Counted from the stretch's first letter, positions 15,159-25,148 are shown. The stretch: 64,000 nt of DNA from Desulfurobacteriaceae bacterium (GCA_027051905.1 JALUGO010000009.1:62001-126000); one strand, 5' to 3'. A program made the numbers and translations. Notes: generated from the sequence alone by a model not told the origin.

Positions 15159-16670
15159 TTAGACCTCCTTCAGTTTCTGAATGACAGGGTCTTTGAGTGT
15201 AAAGAGGAGAGCTCCGTAAACCCCCGCTGCGATCAGAATCGTCAACAGAACTGTAACTGCCTTTCCCGGAAATGTGCTGGCCTTAAAGTAAACCTCTGTT
15301 CCTAAAACGGAAACCACTCCAACCGGCACAGAGAAGAGTAGGTATCTTACTCCCTGTGTTGCAACGGTTTTGATGACGTCAACATCGAACTTTTTCCTGA
15401 GGATTAAAAGGAGAACTGCAAGGTTTAAAAGGGAAGTGAGGCTCGTTCCGAGGGCGAGACCGGGAGCTCCCATACCTAACCCGAAGCAGAAGATCAGGTT
15501 AACGATAAAGTTGAAAACCAGCGTGTAGGCAGCAACTTTAACTGGAATTTTGAACTCTTCCATTGAGTGGTAAACGTTGGAAACTATCTTTTCCATGGAG
15601 AAGAAGAAAAGCCCTGTTGAGTAGCAGACAAGAACAGCGTAAGTCCCGATAAGGTCTTTTTCGGTAAAAGCTCCGTGGTTGAAAACGATGTCAACTATTG
15701 GCTTTCCGAAGAAAATGAGCCCAACAGCTGCCGGGATAACCACCGCCGAGCAGAGTAAAATTCCAGCTTCTAACTCCCTGTGATAGTCCTTTTCTCCTAT
15801 TCTCTTTGAAAGTCTTGGTAGCAGAACCTGAGAGAGGCCAATTGCAAACATTCCTAACGGAAGCTGAACGAACCTGTTGGCGTAGTAAAGGTAAGAGATT
15901 GCTCCGGATGTAAGGAAAGAGGCTATTACCGTATCTATAAGCATCGATACCTGTCTGACGGCAAAGCCAAAAATTCCCGGAACAGTGTTTAGAAGAACCT
16001 TCTTTGCCTCTTCGGATAGTTTAAGGATCGGCTTCAGATTGAAATCGATGCTCCTTAAGAAAGGAATTTGAAGAGAAAGCTGAAGAAATCCGCCGATTAT
16101 GACGCCAAGGGCGAGGGATTCCACAGAGAGTTTTTCAGAGAGCAGAAGAGCCGAAAGAATTAGGGACAGGTTGAAGAGAGCAGTTGAAAATGCCGGAGAA
16201 AAGAATCGGTCAAATGCGTTGAGGATTCCCCCTATGAACGCCGTAAGACTTACAAGCATTATGTAGGGAAACATCTCCCTTAGAAGTTTCACCGCATAGG
16301 AGAATTCCTTCCCGCCGAAACCCGGAGCCACGAGCTTTACAATGAGAGGGGCAAAGATCTCCCCGAAAACAACCGATGCCGTCAGCAGTATCAGGAGAAC
16401 CGCAAATATCTGACCTGCAAGGAGCTCAGCTTTCTCTTTTGAGTCTTTTAATTTTTTTGTAAACGCAGGAACAAAGGCAGAGTTAAAGGCTCCCTCTGCA
16501 AAAATTCGCCTCAGCAGATTGGGAATCCTGAAGGCCACAAAGAAGATGTCGGTTAGAGCTCCAGCTCCAAACGTTGAGGCTATAACTATGTCCCTCAATA
16601 GCCCCAGGACTCTACTGCTAAATATTGAAAGTGATACAATACCAGCCGATTTAAAAAGGGAACCCTTCAT
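15159..16670 (-). CDS. murJ: Lipid II flippase MurJ (MviN)
   Basis: Moves the peptidoglycan precursor lipid II to the outer face of the inner membrane. 503 residues with about 14 predicted membrane helices. Family segments visible: SRVLGLLRDIVIASTFGAG at the N-terminus, DIFFVAFRIPNLLRRIFAEGAFNSAFVP, and GLALGTSLTSLLNL near the end. It heads the murJ-lgt-ilvE cluster. Its ATG is only 15 bp from the divergent trkA start, so the two promoters must lie inside each other's genes. Confidence 0.95.
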   Translation of the reverse strand: MKGSLFKSAGIVSLSIFSSRVLGLLRDIVIASTFGAGALTDIFFVAFRIPNLLRRIFAEGAFNSAFVPAFTKKLKDSKEKAELLAGQIFAVLLILLTASVVFGEIFAPLIVKLVAPGFGGKEFSYAVKLLREMFPYIMLVSLTAFIGGILNAFDRFFSPAFSTALFNLSLILSALLLSEKLSVESLALGVIIGGFLQLSLQIPFLRSIDFNLKPILKLSEEAKKVLLNTVPGIFGFAVRQVSMLIDTVIASFLTSGAISYLYYANRFVQLPLGMFAIGLSQVLLPRLSKRIGEKDYHRELEAGILLCSAVVIPAAVGLIFFGKPIVDIVFNHGAFTEKDLIGTYAVLVCYSTGLFFFSMEKIVSNVYHSMEEFKIPVKVAAYTLVFNFIVNLIFCFGLGMGAPGLALGTSLTSLLNLAVLLLILRKKFDVDVIKTVATQGVRYLLFSVPVGVVSVLGTEVYFKASTFPGKAVTVLLTILIAAGVYGALLFTLKDPVIQKLKEV

Positions 16671-16685
16671 AGTGGGGAATTATAG

Positions 16686-17972
16686 TTGAAGATCTGCGTT
16701 ATAGGAGCTGGAGTTGTTGGAAGTCACCTTTCAAAAAGGCTCAGCAAAGAGGGTTTCGAAGTAGCCGTTATAGATGTTGATTCTTCCAAGCTGGAAGCGC
16801 TTTCATACAGCTACGATGTTATGACCATTAACTGTAATGCTCTGGAAGTTAACTGTTTAAAAAACGTTCAGGATTTTGACCTTTTCGTTGTTGTTACAGA
16901 GAGCGACGAGAAAAACCTTTCTGTGGCGATTCTCTTAAAGTCAATCTTTAAAAAGGAAAAAATCATTGTAAGAGTCAGTAACAAAGCTTTTTCTTCACCG
17001 CCGGTAAAGGAATTTCTGAAGTGTGAAGTGGTTAACATTCTGTCTGAAACCGTTCAGGCTGTTCTTAATCAGGTCAAGTATCCTTTTGCTTTGGATGCAG
17101 TGAGACTTGAAAAAGAGGGAATTGTCATACTCAAAGTAAAGATCTCTGTCGATAGCTCTCTTGCAGGGAAACAGATTCTTGAACTTTCAGAGATAAGAGA
17201 AGAAGTTCCTTTTACGATTGTTGCAGTTGAAAGGGATGGAAAAACGATAATTCCTTCAGGAACTAACTTTATCTATCCGGAAGATGTTATCTACCTGGCT
17301 GTTAAAGAGGAAGAGGCTGACAGGGTTGCTGAAAAGCTCGGTCTAAAGTTTGAACAGGTTAAACTCATTTTTATTTTTGGTTACTCAAGGTTTACGGAGG
17401 AGCTCCTCGCCCAGCTCTCAAATCTGCCTGTGAAAGTAAAGTTTGTCTGTTCCGATATGGAAAAGTGTGAGGAGGTATCAGGCAGGTTTCCCGGAGTTGA
17501 CGTGTTTCATGGAGAGTTTTCCGATATAGAGTTTCTTAAAGAAGAGGGAATAGAAAAAGCAGATCTCTCTATATCGATTACTGACGATGAGGAAGAAAAC
17601 ATACTTTCGGCTGTTCTCTGCAAAAAGCTTGGAGTGAAGAAAACCCTCGCTCTCATTATGCATCCAGAGTATGAAAGGATAGTTACATCTATCGGTATAG
17701 ACGTTCCGGTTATTCCACGTAAATTGCTGGCCTCAAAGGTTTACAGACAGCTCAGCCATAGGAAATTTATCGATCTCTTTGAGCTTTCTGAAGAGCTTGA
17801 GATTGTGGAGATGGAAGTTCCTAAGAAGAGTGCCAGTAAACAGGTTAGAGATGCGAACCTCTGTAACCTGATAGTTGCTGTTAAAAAAGGAGAAAAAGTT
17901 GAGCTGGCAAGGGGAAGCACTGTTCTTGAAGAGGGGGATACCCTTATCTGTATAAAGAAGAGGGAAAGTTGA
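16686..17972 (+). CDS. trkA: Trk potassium uptake protein, NAD-binding regulatory subunit
   Basis: 428 residues with two tandem RCK units. The first Rossmann fold starts at once with IGAGVVGSHLSKRLS. The second, near residue 225, is less canonical (FIFGYSRFTEELLAQL). Each is followed by a TrkA_C domain. It gates the TrkH channel in response to nucleotides. The start is TTG, preceded by a GGGGA site. The stop overlaps trkH by 4 bp. The upstream gap to murJ is only 15 bp. Confidence 0.93.
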   Translation: MKICVIGAGVVGSHLSKRLSKEGFEVAVIDVDSSKLEALSYSYDVMTINCNALEVNCLKNVQDFDLFVVVTESDEKNLSVAILLKSIFKKEKIIVRVSNKAFSSPPVKEFLKCEVVNILSETVQAVLNQVKYPFALDAVRLEKEGIVILKVKISVDSSLAGKQILELSEIREEVPFTIVAVERDGKTIIPSGTNFIYPEDVIYLAVKEEEADRVAEKLGLKFEQVKLIFIFGYSRFTEELLAQLSNLPVKVKFVCSDMEKCEEVSGRFPGVDVFHGEFSDIEFLKEEGIEKADLSISITDDEEENILSAVLCKKLGVKKTLALIMHPEYERIVTSIGIDVPVIPRKLLASKVYRQLSHRKFIDLFELSEELEIVEMEVPKKSASKQVRDANLCNLIVAVKKGEKVELARGSTVLEEGDTLICIKKRES

Positions 17973-19417
17973 GGTATCAGCTCGTTTTCAAGTATGTTGT
18001 GATACTTCTCTTTTTTCTGTCCCTGTCGTTTCTCATTCCTGCCGGCTACTCCCTCTTTACGGGAGATGGCCTTACAGAGGAGTTTCTGTTTCCTCTGATA
18101 CTGATGGGAGCTCTCTTTTTAGTTGCTCTTCAGATAAAGGAAAAAGTCTCTGATATCTCTGTAAAGGAGGCGATTTTAGTTGTTGTCCTTGTCTGGTTTC
18201 TGTTTCCTGCTCTCTCTGCCTTTGTTTACATGGAGACCGGCTCCATTCCTCATTTTGCAGATGCTTATTTTGAGTCTGTATCAGGGTTTACAACTACCGG
18301 GGCATCCGTACTTACGAATATTGAAGCACTTCCAGATAGTGTTCTCCTGTGGCGTTCAACTACCCACTGGATAGGGGGAATTGGCTTTGTTGTCTTCTCC
18401 CTTTCAATACTTCCTGCCCTTGGAGCAGGAGGAGCTCAGCTCATAAGGTTTGAGTCCTCAAAAGCAGTGGAAGAGAGAGTTCTTCCCAGAGTCAAAGAAA
18501 TAGCAAAGGCTATCCTTTTCGTTTATGTGGCGTTAACCGTGTGTGAGATTTTCCTGTTGAAACTCTGCGGTATGGATCTCTACAACGCTGTTAACCATAC
18601 CTTTGCAACCGTTGCCACCGGCGGTTTCTCTACAAAAAATGAGAGCGTTGCTGCGTTTCACTCTTTTGCTGTTGAGATGGTGATTTCTGTTTTTATGCTT
18701 TTAGGGGCTATTAACCTTTCCCTCTACTACAGGGCTTTTAAGAAGAGGAGCTTGAGACTCTTTTTCTCATACTACGAAGTGAGATCTCTCCTGGTAATTG
18801 TCGTTGTCTCTACGCTTTTTGTTACATTGCTCCTCTACGACAGAGGTTTTTATACCTCCCTTCTTGAATCCTTCAGATATGCGTTCTTTCAGATCTCAAC
18901 GGCGGCTTCGACTACCGGTTTTGCGTCGACGGACTATTCCAGCTGGCCTTCTTCCATCCTTGCGCTTTTGATGGCTCTTTCTCTGATAGGAGCCTCTTCA
19001 GGCTCAACGGCTGGAGGTATAAAACAGTTCAGGTTTCTAGTTATGGTTAAAACAATGATGAGAGAGGTTAAAAAGACTGCCCATCCAAGACTTGTTTACA
19101 GGGTTAACCTTGGAGGGAAAGTTCTGGAAATAGACACTCTGAATGCAATCTGGGCTTTTATTTCTGTTTACTTCTCTCTTACGTTCCTTTTCGGTTTCAT
19201 CATAGCCATTTCCGGTTATGACCTTATTACCGCCTTCTCGGCTTCTATTGCCTGTATAACCAGTTTGGGGCCCGGACTCGGGAAAGTGGGGCCTGCAGGA
19301 AACTTTGCTTTTTTCTCAGATTTTGACAAACTGCTTCTTTCCTTTGAAATGCTCCTTGGAAGGCTGGAGGTATTTCCCCTATTAACGGTTCTTCTTCCTG
19401 CCTTCTGGAAGGATTAG
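17969..19417 (+). CDS. trkH: Trk potassium uptake membrane subunit
   Basis: 482 residues with about 10-12 hydrophobic segments. The four pore-loop repeats show the expected selectivity signatures: SVSGFTTTGAS, TFATVATGGFSTKN, STAASTTGFAS and ITSLGPGLG. It forms the K+-conducting part and works with TrkA, with which it overlaps by 4 bp. The start is TTG. Likely co-transcribed with the thiD-like gene downstream. Confidence 0.94.
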   Translation: MRYQLVFKYVVILLFFLSLSFLIPAGYSLFTGDGLTEEFLFPLILMGALFLVALQIKEKVSDISVKEAILVVVLVWFLFPALSAFVYMETGSIPHFADAYFESVSGFTTTGASVLTNIEALPDSVLLWRSTTHWIGGIGFVVFSLSILPALGAGGAQLIRFESSKAVEERVLPRVKEIAKAILFVYVALTVCEIFLLKLCGMDLYNAVNHTFATVATGGFSTKNESVAAFHSFAVEMVISVFMLLGAINLSLYYRAFKKRSLRLFFSYYEVRSLLVIVVVSTLFVTLLLYDRGFYTSLLESFRYAFFQISTAASTTGFASTDYSSWPSSILALLMALSLIGASSGSTAGGIKQFRFLVMVKTMMREVKKTAHPRLVYRVNLGGKVLEIDTLNAIWAFISVYFSLTFLFGFIIAISGYDLITAFSASIACITSLGPGLGKVGPAGNFAFFSDFDKLLLSFEMLLGRLEVFPLLTVLLPAFWKD

Positions 19418-19437
19418 AAGTGTTTTTGGGAGGTGAT

Positions 19438-20148
19438 GTGCAGTTTCTCGTTTCTGTTGCCGGCTTTGATCCTACCGGTGGTGCAGGAGTTTTAAGGGAT
19501 ATCAAAACTTTCAACTATTTTGGCTTTCTGGGGGGAGCGGTTGTTACTGCCAATACGGTGCAGAATACAAAAGGAGTGAAGGAGTTTCAGTATGTTGACG
19601 GTTCGTTTATTCTTCATCAACTGAATGCCATACTTGAGGACTTTTCCCCTAAAGGAGTAAAGGTTGGTATACCTCATGGGGAATACAGGGTAAATAAAGA
19701 AATTGCGGCTCTCATATATTCTTTATCTATTCCTGTTGTCTTTGACCCTGTTCTCTCTCCAACTTTTGGAAAGGAGTTTGTTGAAAATTTGGAAGTTATC
19801 AGGCCGTTGATTGATGTTTCAACTGTTTTAACTCCTAACTACTCTGAGTTTCTAAAGCTAAGGGAGCTCCTTCAGAGAAAAACGTTTATTGTTAAAGGAT
19901 GGCCTTACGGCGATAAGGTCTGCGATGTCCTCTTTGTTAACGGAAAGGAAGTTGGTAGAGTTTGCCATGAAAGGGATAACAGGGTTGTTAGAGGAACGGG
20001 ATGTGCCTTCTCATCTGCTCTTACAGCTTTACTTGCCAAAGGTTTAAACTTGGAAGAAGCATTCAGAGAGGCCGTTGATTTTATAACGGAATACAGGAGA
20101 AGTGCTTTTGAGATAGAGGGAGCTCCCCAGCTCTACCCTTCACTTTAG
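19438..20148 (+). CDS. thiD: Hydroxymethylpyrimidine/phosphomethylpyrimidine kinase-like protein
   Basis: Ribokinase-fold kinase of thiamine synthesis, phosphorylating HMP and HMP-P. 236 residues. The N-terminal VAGFDPTGGAGVLRDIKTF is the ThiD substrate segment, and RVVRGTGCAFSSALTALLA near residue 190 is the anion-hole and catalytic region, with C in GTGC as in ThiD. The central region is somewhat divergent from the 260-270-residue enzymes. GTG at 19438 is chosen because GGGAGG lies 5 bp before it; the frame is open 18 nt further upstream. Confidence 0.82.
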   Translation: MQFLVSVAGFDPTGGAGVLRDIKTFNYFGFLGGAVVTANTVQNTKGVKEFQYVDGSFILHQLNAILEDFSPKGVKVGIPHGEYRVNKEIAALIYSLSIPVVFDPVLSPTFGKEFVENLEVIRPLIDVSTVLTPNYSEFLKLRELLQRKTFIVKGWPYGDKVCDVLFVNGKEVGRVCHERDNRVVRGTGCAFSSALTALLAKGLNLEEAFREAVDFITEYRRSAFEIEGAPQLYPSL

Positions 20149-20183
20149 GCCTATATTTCTTAAAAACCTTCTGGAGAGGTTAG

Positions 20184-21980
20184 ATGAACCAGGAGCTTAT
20201 AAGGAACTTCTGCATAATTGCCCACATAGACCACGGAAAGTCTACCCTTGCAGACAGACTACTGGAGTATACGGGAACTGTTTCTAAGAGAGAGTTAAAA
20301 GAGCAGATGCTTGACACTTTAGAACTTGAAAGAGAAAGAGGTATCACAATCAAGCTCAACGCCGTTAGGATGAAGTATAAGGCAGACGACGGTAAAACCT
20401 ACACGATGCACCTTATTGACACTCCCGGCCACGTTGACTTTACTTACGAGGTCTCAAGGAGTTTGTCTGCCTGTGAGGGAGCTCTCCTCGTTATTGACGC
20501 AACCCAGGGGATAGAGGCTCAGACAATCGCAAACTTCTTCTTAGCTTTAGATGCCGGCCTTGAGATTATTCCTGTTATAAACAAAATAGACCTTCCCAGT
20601 GCAAACCCTGAGTGGGTAAAGGAGCAGATTGCAGACGTTTTAGGCTTAGACCCAGACGAGGCCATTTTAGCCTCTGCAAAAGAGGGAATCGGGATAAAGG
20701 AGATTTTAGAAGCGATAGTTAAAAGGGTTCCTCCACCTTCAGGAGACCTTGAAAAGCCCCTAAAAGCCCTCATCTTTGACTCTTTCTACGACAACTACAG
20801 GGGAGTTATTCCCTTTATCAGGGTATTTGACGGAAAGATAAGGCCGGGAATGAGAATAAAGCTGATGTCAAACGACAAAGAGTTTGAAGTTGTTGAAGTT
20901 GGAACACAGTCGCCAAACATGGTGAAAACGGAAGAACTCTCTGCCGGAGAGGTTGGCTGGATAGCTGCAAACATCAAGAACATTGAGGATACACAGGTTG
21001 GAGATACGATAACAGATGCTGAAAACCCAACAGATGAGCCATGCCCCGGCTTCAGGCCTGCCAAACCTATGGTATTTGCGGGTTTATACCCTGTTGACTC
21101 AGACGACTACGAAAACCTGAAAGAGGCCTTAGAAAAGCTCAAGCTCAACGATGCAGCACTCTTCTTTGAACCTGAAACCTCAGCAGCTTTAGGTTTTGGT
21201 TTCAGGTGCGGATTCTTAGGACTCCTCCACATGGAGGTTATAAAAGAGAGGCTTGAGAGGGAGTTTGGGCTTAACCTTATAGCTACAGCTCCCAGCGTTG
21301 TTTATAAGGTTTACATGAAAGATGGCTCTGTTAAGGAGGTTCAGAACCCTGCTGAAATGCCGCCTCCTGAGAAGATTGAGAGGATTGAGGAGCCCTACAT
21401 CTCTGCTTCAATCATAACTCCGGCAGACTACGTTGGCCCCATAATGCAGCTCTGTCAGGACAGGAGGGGAATCCAGACAGGATTTACCTACTTAGACCAG
21501 CAGAGGGTGGAGCTCCGCTACGATATGCCACTTTCCGAGATTCTCTTTGACTTCTTTGACAAGTTAAAATCTATCTCCCGCGGCTACGCCTCCTTTGACT
21601 ACGAGTTTGCAGGTTACAGGCCTTCAGACCTTGTAAAACTTGACATACTGATCAACGGAAAGCCTGTTGACGCCCTCTCTGTAATCGTCCACAGGGACAA
21701 GGCTTACCAGAGGGGAAGACAGTTAGTTGATAAGCTGAAAGAGATAATTCCAAGACAGCTCTTTGAAGTTGCAATTCAGGCTGCAATAGGAAATAAGATC
21801 ATTGCCCGTTCAAACGTTAAGGCTTTAAGGAAAGACGTTCTTGCAAAGTGCTACGGTGGAGACGTTACCAGGAAAAAGAAGCTACTTGAGAAGCAGAAAG
21901 AGGGTAAGAAGAGAATGAAGATGCTGGGTAAAGTTGAAGTTCCTCAGGAAGCGTTTTTAGCGGTTCTAAAGGTTGATTAA
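20184..21980 (+). CDS. lepA: Elongation factor 4 (LepA), back-translocating GTPase
   Basis: 598 residues, full length. GTPase motifs: [10 protein letters not shown] (G1), ERGITIKLN (G2), DTPGHVDF (G3), NKIDL (G4). Downstream are EF-G-like domains and the LepA-specific C-terminal domain ([16 protein letters not shown] at the very end). It binds the ribosome and is used in initiation-stage assembly or stress translation. A GGAGAGGT site precedes the ATG, and a hairpin terminator follows. Confidence 0.97.
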   Translation: MNQELIRNFCIIAHIDHGKSTLADRLLEYTGTVSKRELKEQMLDTLELERERGITIKLNAVRMKYKADDGKTYTMHLIDTPGHVDFTYEVSRSLSACEGALLVIDATQGIEAQTIANFFLALDAGLEIIPVINKIDLPSANPEWVKEQIADVLGLDPDEAILASAKEGIGIKEILEAIVKRVPPPSGDLEKPLKALIFDSFYDNYRGVIPFIRVFDGKIRPGMRIKLMSNDKEFEVVEVGTQSPNMVKTEELSAGEVGWIAANIKNIEDTQVGDTITDAENPTDEPCPGFRPAKPMVFAGLYPVDSDDYENLKEALEKLKLNDAALFFEPETSAALGFGFRCGFLGLLHMEVIKERLEREFGLNLIATAPSVVYKVYMKDGSVKEVQNPAEMPPPEKIERIEEPYISASIITPADYVGPIMQLCQDRRGIQTGFTYLDQQRVELRYDMPLSEILFDFFDKLKSISRGYASFDYEFAGYRPSDLVKLDILINGKPVDALSVIVHRDKAYQRGRQLVDKLKEIIPRQLFEVAIQAAIGNKIIARSNVKALRKDVLAKCYGGDVTRKKKLLEKQKEGKKRMKMLGKVEVPQEAFLAVLKVD

Positions 21981-21983
21981 ACG

Positions 21984-22005
21984 GGGAGGGGGACTCCCTC
22001 CCTTT
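21984..22005 (+). terminator. Hairpin terminator after lepA
   Basis: A 7-bp perfect stem, GGGAGGG (21984-21990) with CCCTCCC (21996-22002), around GGACT, is followed by TTT. It lies between the convergent lepA and Uma2 genes and may serve both directions. Confidence 0.65.
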
Positions 22006-22543
22006 AAATTCTCCTCCACAGTTGCTCAAGGTTAACGGTAAATGGACATTCTAAGTCAAACCTAAAGCTACCTCTGTCTGAGTCAAAGATCTTCTCATAT
22101 CTGTTATTGGTGAGCTTGAACACCCTCATCTTCTTCAAGTTTGGGTAGACCAGGCCGTAGTATTTGACCTTTTCCTTCTCGTAGAGCTCAAACTTCAGCT
22201 GCTCGTCTCTTATTGCAGTAGACCTTGAAACAACTTCAAAGATAACTTTTGGAGTGGTTTTAATAAAGTCTTCAACTTTTCCACAGACCACTACAACGTC
22301 TGGCCTTACAACAGTATTTTCGCTAACTATCCAGTCAAGCTCTAAGTAAACTTTACAGTCTTTAGGACATTCTTCAAGTTGACCTTCTATCTGGTTTGCA
22401 ATCAAAAACGAAACCCTCTGATGGACAGCTAAAGGAGAGGGAGCCATTGCAAAGGGAACTCCCTCTATCAGCTCCCAATCTCCTTCCCACTGCAGGTAGT
22501 CGTCAACGGTATAGTTTGGTAAGTATTTCTCTGCCAAACTCAC
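22004..22543 (-). CDS. Uma2 family (DUF820) putative restriction-fold endonuclease
   Basis: 179 residues. Family features are YTVDDYLQWEGDWELIEGVPFAMAPSP at the start and the PD-(D/E)xK-like core RPDVVVVCG ... PKVIFEVVSRSTAIRD-Q-KFELYEK, with the catalytic-type D and E-x-V pattern. Uma2 proteins are common, often in many copies, in cyanobacteria and thermophiles. Their cellular role is not established. It lies between lepA (convergent) and hpf (same strand). A second, divergent copy is at 41493-42116. Confidence 0.85.
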   Translation of the reverse strand: MSLAEKYLPNYTVDDYLQWEGDWELIEGVPFAMAPSPLAVHQRVSFLIANQIEGQLEECPKDCKVYLELDWIVSENTVVRPDVVVVCGKVEDFIKTTPKVIFEVVSRSTAIRDEQLKFELYEKEKVKYYGLVYPNLKKMRVFKLTNNRYEKIFDSDRGSFRFDLECPFTVNLEQLWRRI

Positions 22544-22561
22544 TGTCCTTCTCTGTTAAGT

Positions 22562-23125
22562 TCACTTGCAGGCCGGCATCTCTATCAGTCCGATGTTTCC
22601 GTCTTTTCTCTTGTAGACAACTGCTGCGTTTCCCGTCTCAACGTTACAGAAGACGACGAACTCCCTGTTTGAGCCAAGGAGCTTAACAATTGCATCTTCA
22701 ACAGAAATGGGCTTGTAGAGCTCTGGCTCAACTTCAATTATCTCAATAGGTTTCTCAACAACCTCTTCCTCAACAACTGTCATCATCCTCTTAGACTTCT
22801 GGGCCTCTTTCTTTCCAGTTGTTTTAACTTTGTCTTTTAGTCTTCTCAGCTGTTTCTCTGCTGCGTCAACAACGTAGTCGACGGCTGTGTAGAGGTCATC
22901 TGTTTCCTTCTTAATCCTTAGAGTGTGGTCAAAAACGTTGTAGATGACGATTTCAACAGATGAACGGAACTTTTCTTTGTGAACAATTACGTCTGCAAAC
23001 ACCTCCCTTCTGTCGTCATCCCCCAGATACTTTTCAAGCCGTTTGAACTTCTCTTCCAGTGTGCTCTTAATTGCCCCTGTAAGATCAATTCCGTGACCGA
23101 TAAGGTTGAGCTTTAGCTGTGCCAT
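22562..23125 (-). CDS. hpf: Ribosome hibernation promoting factor, long form
   Basis: 187 residues. The N-terminal domain (about 1-100) has the HPF/RaiA pattern (LIGHGIDLTGAIKSTLEEKFKRLEKY ... DLYTAVDYVVDAAEKQLRRLK), which binds at the decoding site. The C-terminal domain (about 130-187: YKPISVEDAIVKLLGSNREFVVFCN) is the dimerisation domain that makes 100S ribosomes. A KKEAQKSKR linker lies between. It is divergent from the PP-loop gene across a 60-bp promoter region, and a strong GGAGGAAGG site precedes the ATG. Confidence 0.93.
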   Translation of the reverse strand: MAQLKLNLIGHGIDLTGAIKSTLEEKFKRLEKYLGDDDRREVFADVIVHKEKFRSSVEIVIYNVFDHTLRIKKETDDLYTAVDYVVDAAEKQLRRLKDKVKTTGKKEAQKSKRMMTVVEEEVVEKPIEIIEVEPELYKPISVEDAIVKLLGSNREFVVFCNVETGNAAVVYKRKDGNIGLIEMPACK

Positions 23126-23186
23126 CCCTTCCTCCTTCTCTTTTGTCTCTTAACTTTAAATTAAAGCAAAAGGAAAGGGAGTGTCT

Positions 23187-24176
23187 ATGGAGAGGAAAAA
23201 AGCTTACCTTCTCTTTTCAGGAGGGCTTGACAGCATTATAGCGGCTAAACTCCTTAAAAAACTTGGTTTTGACGTTGTAGGTGTTCACATTACGTCGCCT
23301 CTCTTTGAAAAAGATGTTGAAAGGGTTAAGGAACTTGCAGATAAAGTCGGAATTGATCTAAAGGTTGTTGAAGCAGGGGAAGATTACCTTGAGATGCTGA
23401 AAAACCCGGTTTACGGTTACGGAAAGAATCTGAACCCCTGTATAGACTGTAAGGCCTACATGCTCAGAAAGCTGAAAGAGGTAGCAGAGGAGGGAGCTCT
23501 CCTTGCCACAGGCGAGGTTCTGGGTCAGAGACCCATGTCTCAAAGGAGGGACTCCTTTAACACAATAGAGAAGCTTTCAGGTTTAAAGGGTCAGATTTTG
23601 AGACCTCTTTCGGGAAAGCTCCTTCCTCCAACTGTTTACGAAGAGAAGGGAGTTGTTAACCGGGAAGAACTTTTAGACCTTAAAGGCCGTTCAAGGAAGC
23701 GGTATCCAGAGGTTTTGAAAAAACTCGGTTTAAATGGTGAGGAGCTCCCCACCCCTGCCGGCGGCTGCCTCTTAACGGAACCCTCGTTTGCAAGAAAAGT
23801 TAAGGATTTGATGGAGCACGACGAACTCAGCTGGGAGAATATAAAACTCCTTAAAATCGGCCGCCACTTCAGGGTTAACGGCTGTAAGCTGATAGTTGGG
23901 AGGAACAGAGAAGAGAACAGAAAAATAAGGGAGGTTGCAAAGGAGGGTGATTACCTGATAACCGTTCCGGATATTCCATCTCCAACAGCCCTTTTGAGGT
24001 GTAGAGGAGAACCTTCCCATGAAGTTTTAAAGAAAGCAGGAGGTATTGTTGCCCGTTACTCAGACGCAAAGAACGAAAAAGAGGTAAAGGTAGCTGTTTA
24101 CAGAGGTGGTAAACTATTAACAGAACTTACAGTTCAGCCGATATTTGATTTAGAAAAGTTCTCTATAACGGGATAA
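23187..24176 (+). CDS. ThiI/MnmA-like PP-loop ATPase, probable tRNA-thiolation enzyme
   Basis: 329 residues. The PP-loop SGGLDSIIAAKLL near the N-terminus binds ATP. Cysteines at CIDCK (about residue 90) and in PAGGCLL (about 195) are the expected sulfur-carrying or catalytic residues. The C-terminal part (from about 220) resembles the NFACT-type RNA-binding domain found fused to such enzymes in several bacteria. The likely reaction is adenylation and thiolation of a tRNA uridine; the target position is unknown. ATG at 23187 is preferred to GTG at 23181 because AGGAAAGGGAG then has proper spacing. Confidence 0.78.
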   Translation: MERKKAYLLFSGGLDSIIAAKLLKKLGFDVVGVHITSPLFEKDVERVKELADKVGIDLKVVEAGEDYLEMLKNPVYGYGKNLNPCIDCKAYMLRKLKEVAEEGALLATGEVLGQRPMSQRRDSFNTIEKLSGLKGQILRPLSGKLLPPTVYEEKGVVNREELLDLKGRSRKRYPEVLKKLGLNGEELPTPAGGCLLTEPSFARKVKDLMEHDELSWENIKLLKIGRHFRVNGCKLIVGRNREENRKIREVAKEGDYLITVPDIPSPTALLRCRGEPSHEVLKKAGGIVARYSDAKNEKEVKVAVYRGGKLLTELTVQPIFDLEKFSITG

Positions 24177-24186
24177 GGAGGGAGAG

Positions 24187-24660
24187 ATGCCCCTTTTTGA
24201 GAAGACCCTTTACTCAACAGATTTTTCTCCCCTTGCAGAGGTTGCTTTAGACTACGTAAAGAAGCTGAAAGAGGCGGGGGAGAAAGAGGTTGTTGTTGTT
24301 CACGTTGTTGATGACCTCTCAATAGAGCTCCCCGAGGGAGCAGACCTTCTAAAAGAAAAGGAACTCTACAAAATACTTCCTGAGGTAGATCAAGAGTATG
24401 TAACTTCACTGATTGAGAGACTTGAGGCCATTAGGAAAATCCTTGAAAGCGAGGATTTAACTGTAAAACTCTACCTGAAATACGGAAATATTCCCAAACA
24501 GATAGTTGAAGTAGCAAAGCAGGAGAAGGTAAAACTTATCGTTATGGGAGCTCACGGTAAAGGTCTTTTAACGGAAATTCTTCTCGGAAGTGTTTCAACA
24601 GATGTCATAAGAAACGCAGAGTGCCCTGTTCTAATAGTTAAGAGAAGGGAGGAGGAATGA
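24187..24660 (+). CDS. Universal stress protein UspA family (first of two)
   Basis: 157 residues. UspA fold: TLYSTDFSPLAEVALDYVKKL at the start, VVVVHVVDD, and the ATP-binding motif VMGAHGKGLLTEILLGSVSTDVIRNAECPVLIVK, i.e. G-x2-G-x9-G-(S/T), at about 115-150. Members bind ATP or AMP and act in stress survival. It is 10 bp after the PP-loop gene and overlaps the next Usp gene by 4 bp, so the two form a coupled pair. Confidence 0.9.
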   Translation: MPLFEKTLYSTDFSPLAEVALDYVKKLKEAGEKEVVVVHVVDDLSIELPEGADLLKEKELYKILPEVDQEYVTSLIERLEAIRKILESEDLTVKLYLKYGNIPKQIVEVAKQEKVKLIVMGAHGKGLLTEILLGSVSTDVIRNAECPVLIVKRREEE

Positions 24661-25148
24661 TGCTGTTTGAGAAAGTTTTATATCCCTTTGATATGAGAAG
24701 GGCCAGCTTAGGCGTTAAGCCATATGTTTTAAAACTGAAAGAGGCAGGGTGTAGGGAAGTTCACATGCTCTACGTTCTTCTACCTTCCGAGTGGGGATTT
24801 GTTGCAAAAGAGGAATACGACTCAGAAGGCAAGATAGAGGCTTTAAGGGGAGCCATAGATGACGGCTACGTTGACGGCCTTAAAAGGATATTTGAGAAGA
24901 TGAAAGAAATTGCGAAGGAGTTTGAAGAGAACGGAATAAAAACCCGTGTTGTTTTGATTCCCGGTGAGCTTGATGAGACAATTGGTTATTACTCAAAAGA
25001 ATACGGAATTAAGCTTGTTGCCCTTGGCGTAACAGATGAATCTCTCTCTTTCTTCAGAGTGGGTAAAGTTCTTGACATCATAAAGGCTGTTGACTCTCCC
25101 GTTCTTGTTGTTAAGAGCCCTGAAGAGGATGGCTGCCAAAAGATTTAA
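24657..25148 (+). CDS. Universal stress protein UspA-like (second of two)
   Basis: 163 residues. Same fold as the upstream gene (KVLYPFDMRRASLGVKPYVLKL at the start, AVDSPVLVVK at the end), but the G-x2-G-x9-G loop is degraded (LGVTDESLSFFRVGKVLDIIK). It is therefore probably a non-nucleotide-binding partner that may heterodimerise with the first protein. It is translationally coupled through an ATGATG overlap. Confidence 0.8.
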   Translation: MMLFEKVLYPFDMRRASLGVKPYVLKLKEAGCREVHMLYVLLPSEWGFVAKEEYDSEGKIEALRGAIDDGYVDGLKRIFEKMKEIAKEFEENGIKTRVVLIPGELDETIGYYSKEYGIKLVALGVTDESLSFFRVGKVLDIIKAVDSPVLVVKSPEEDGCQKI

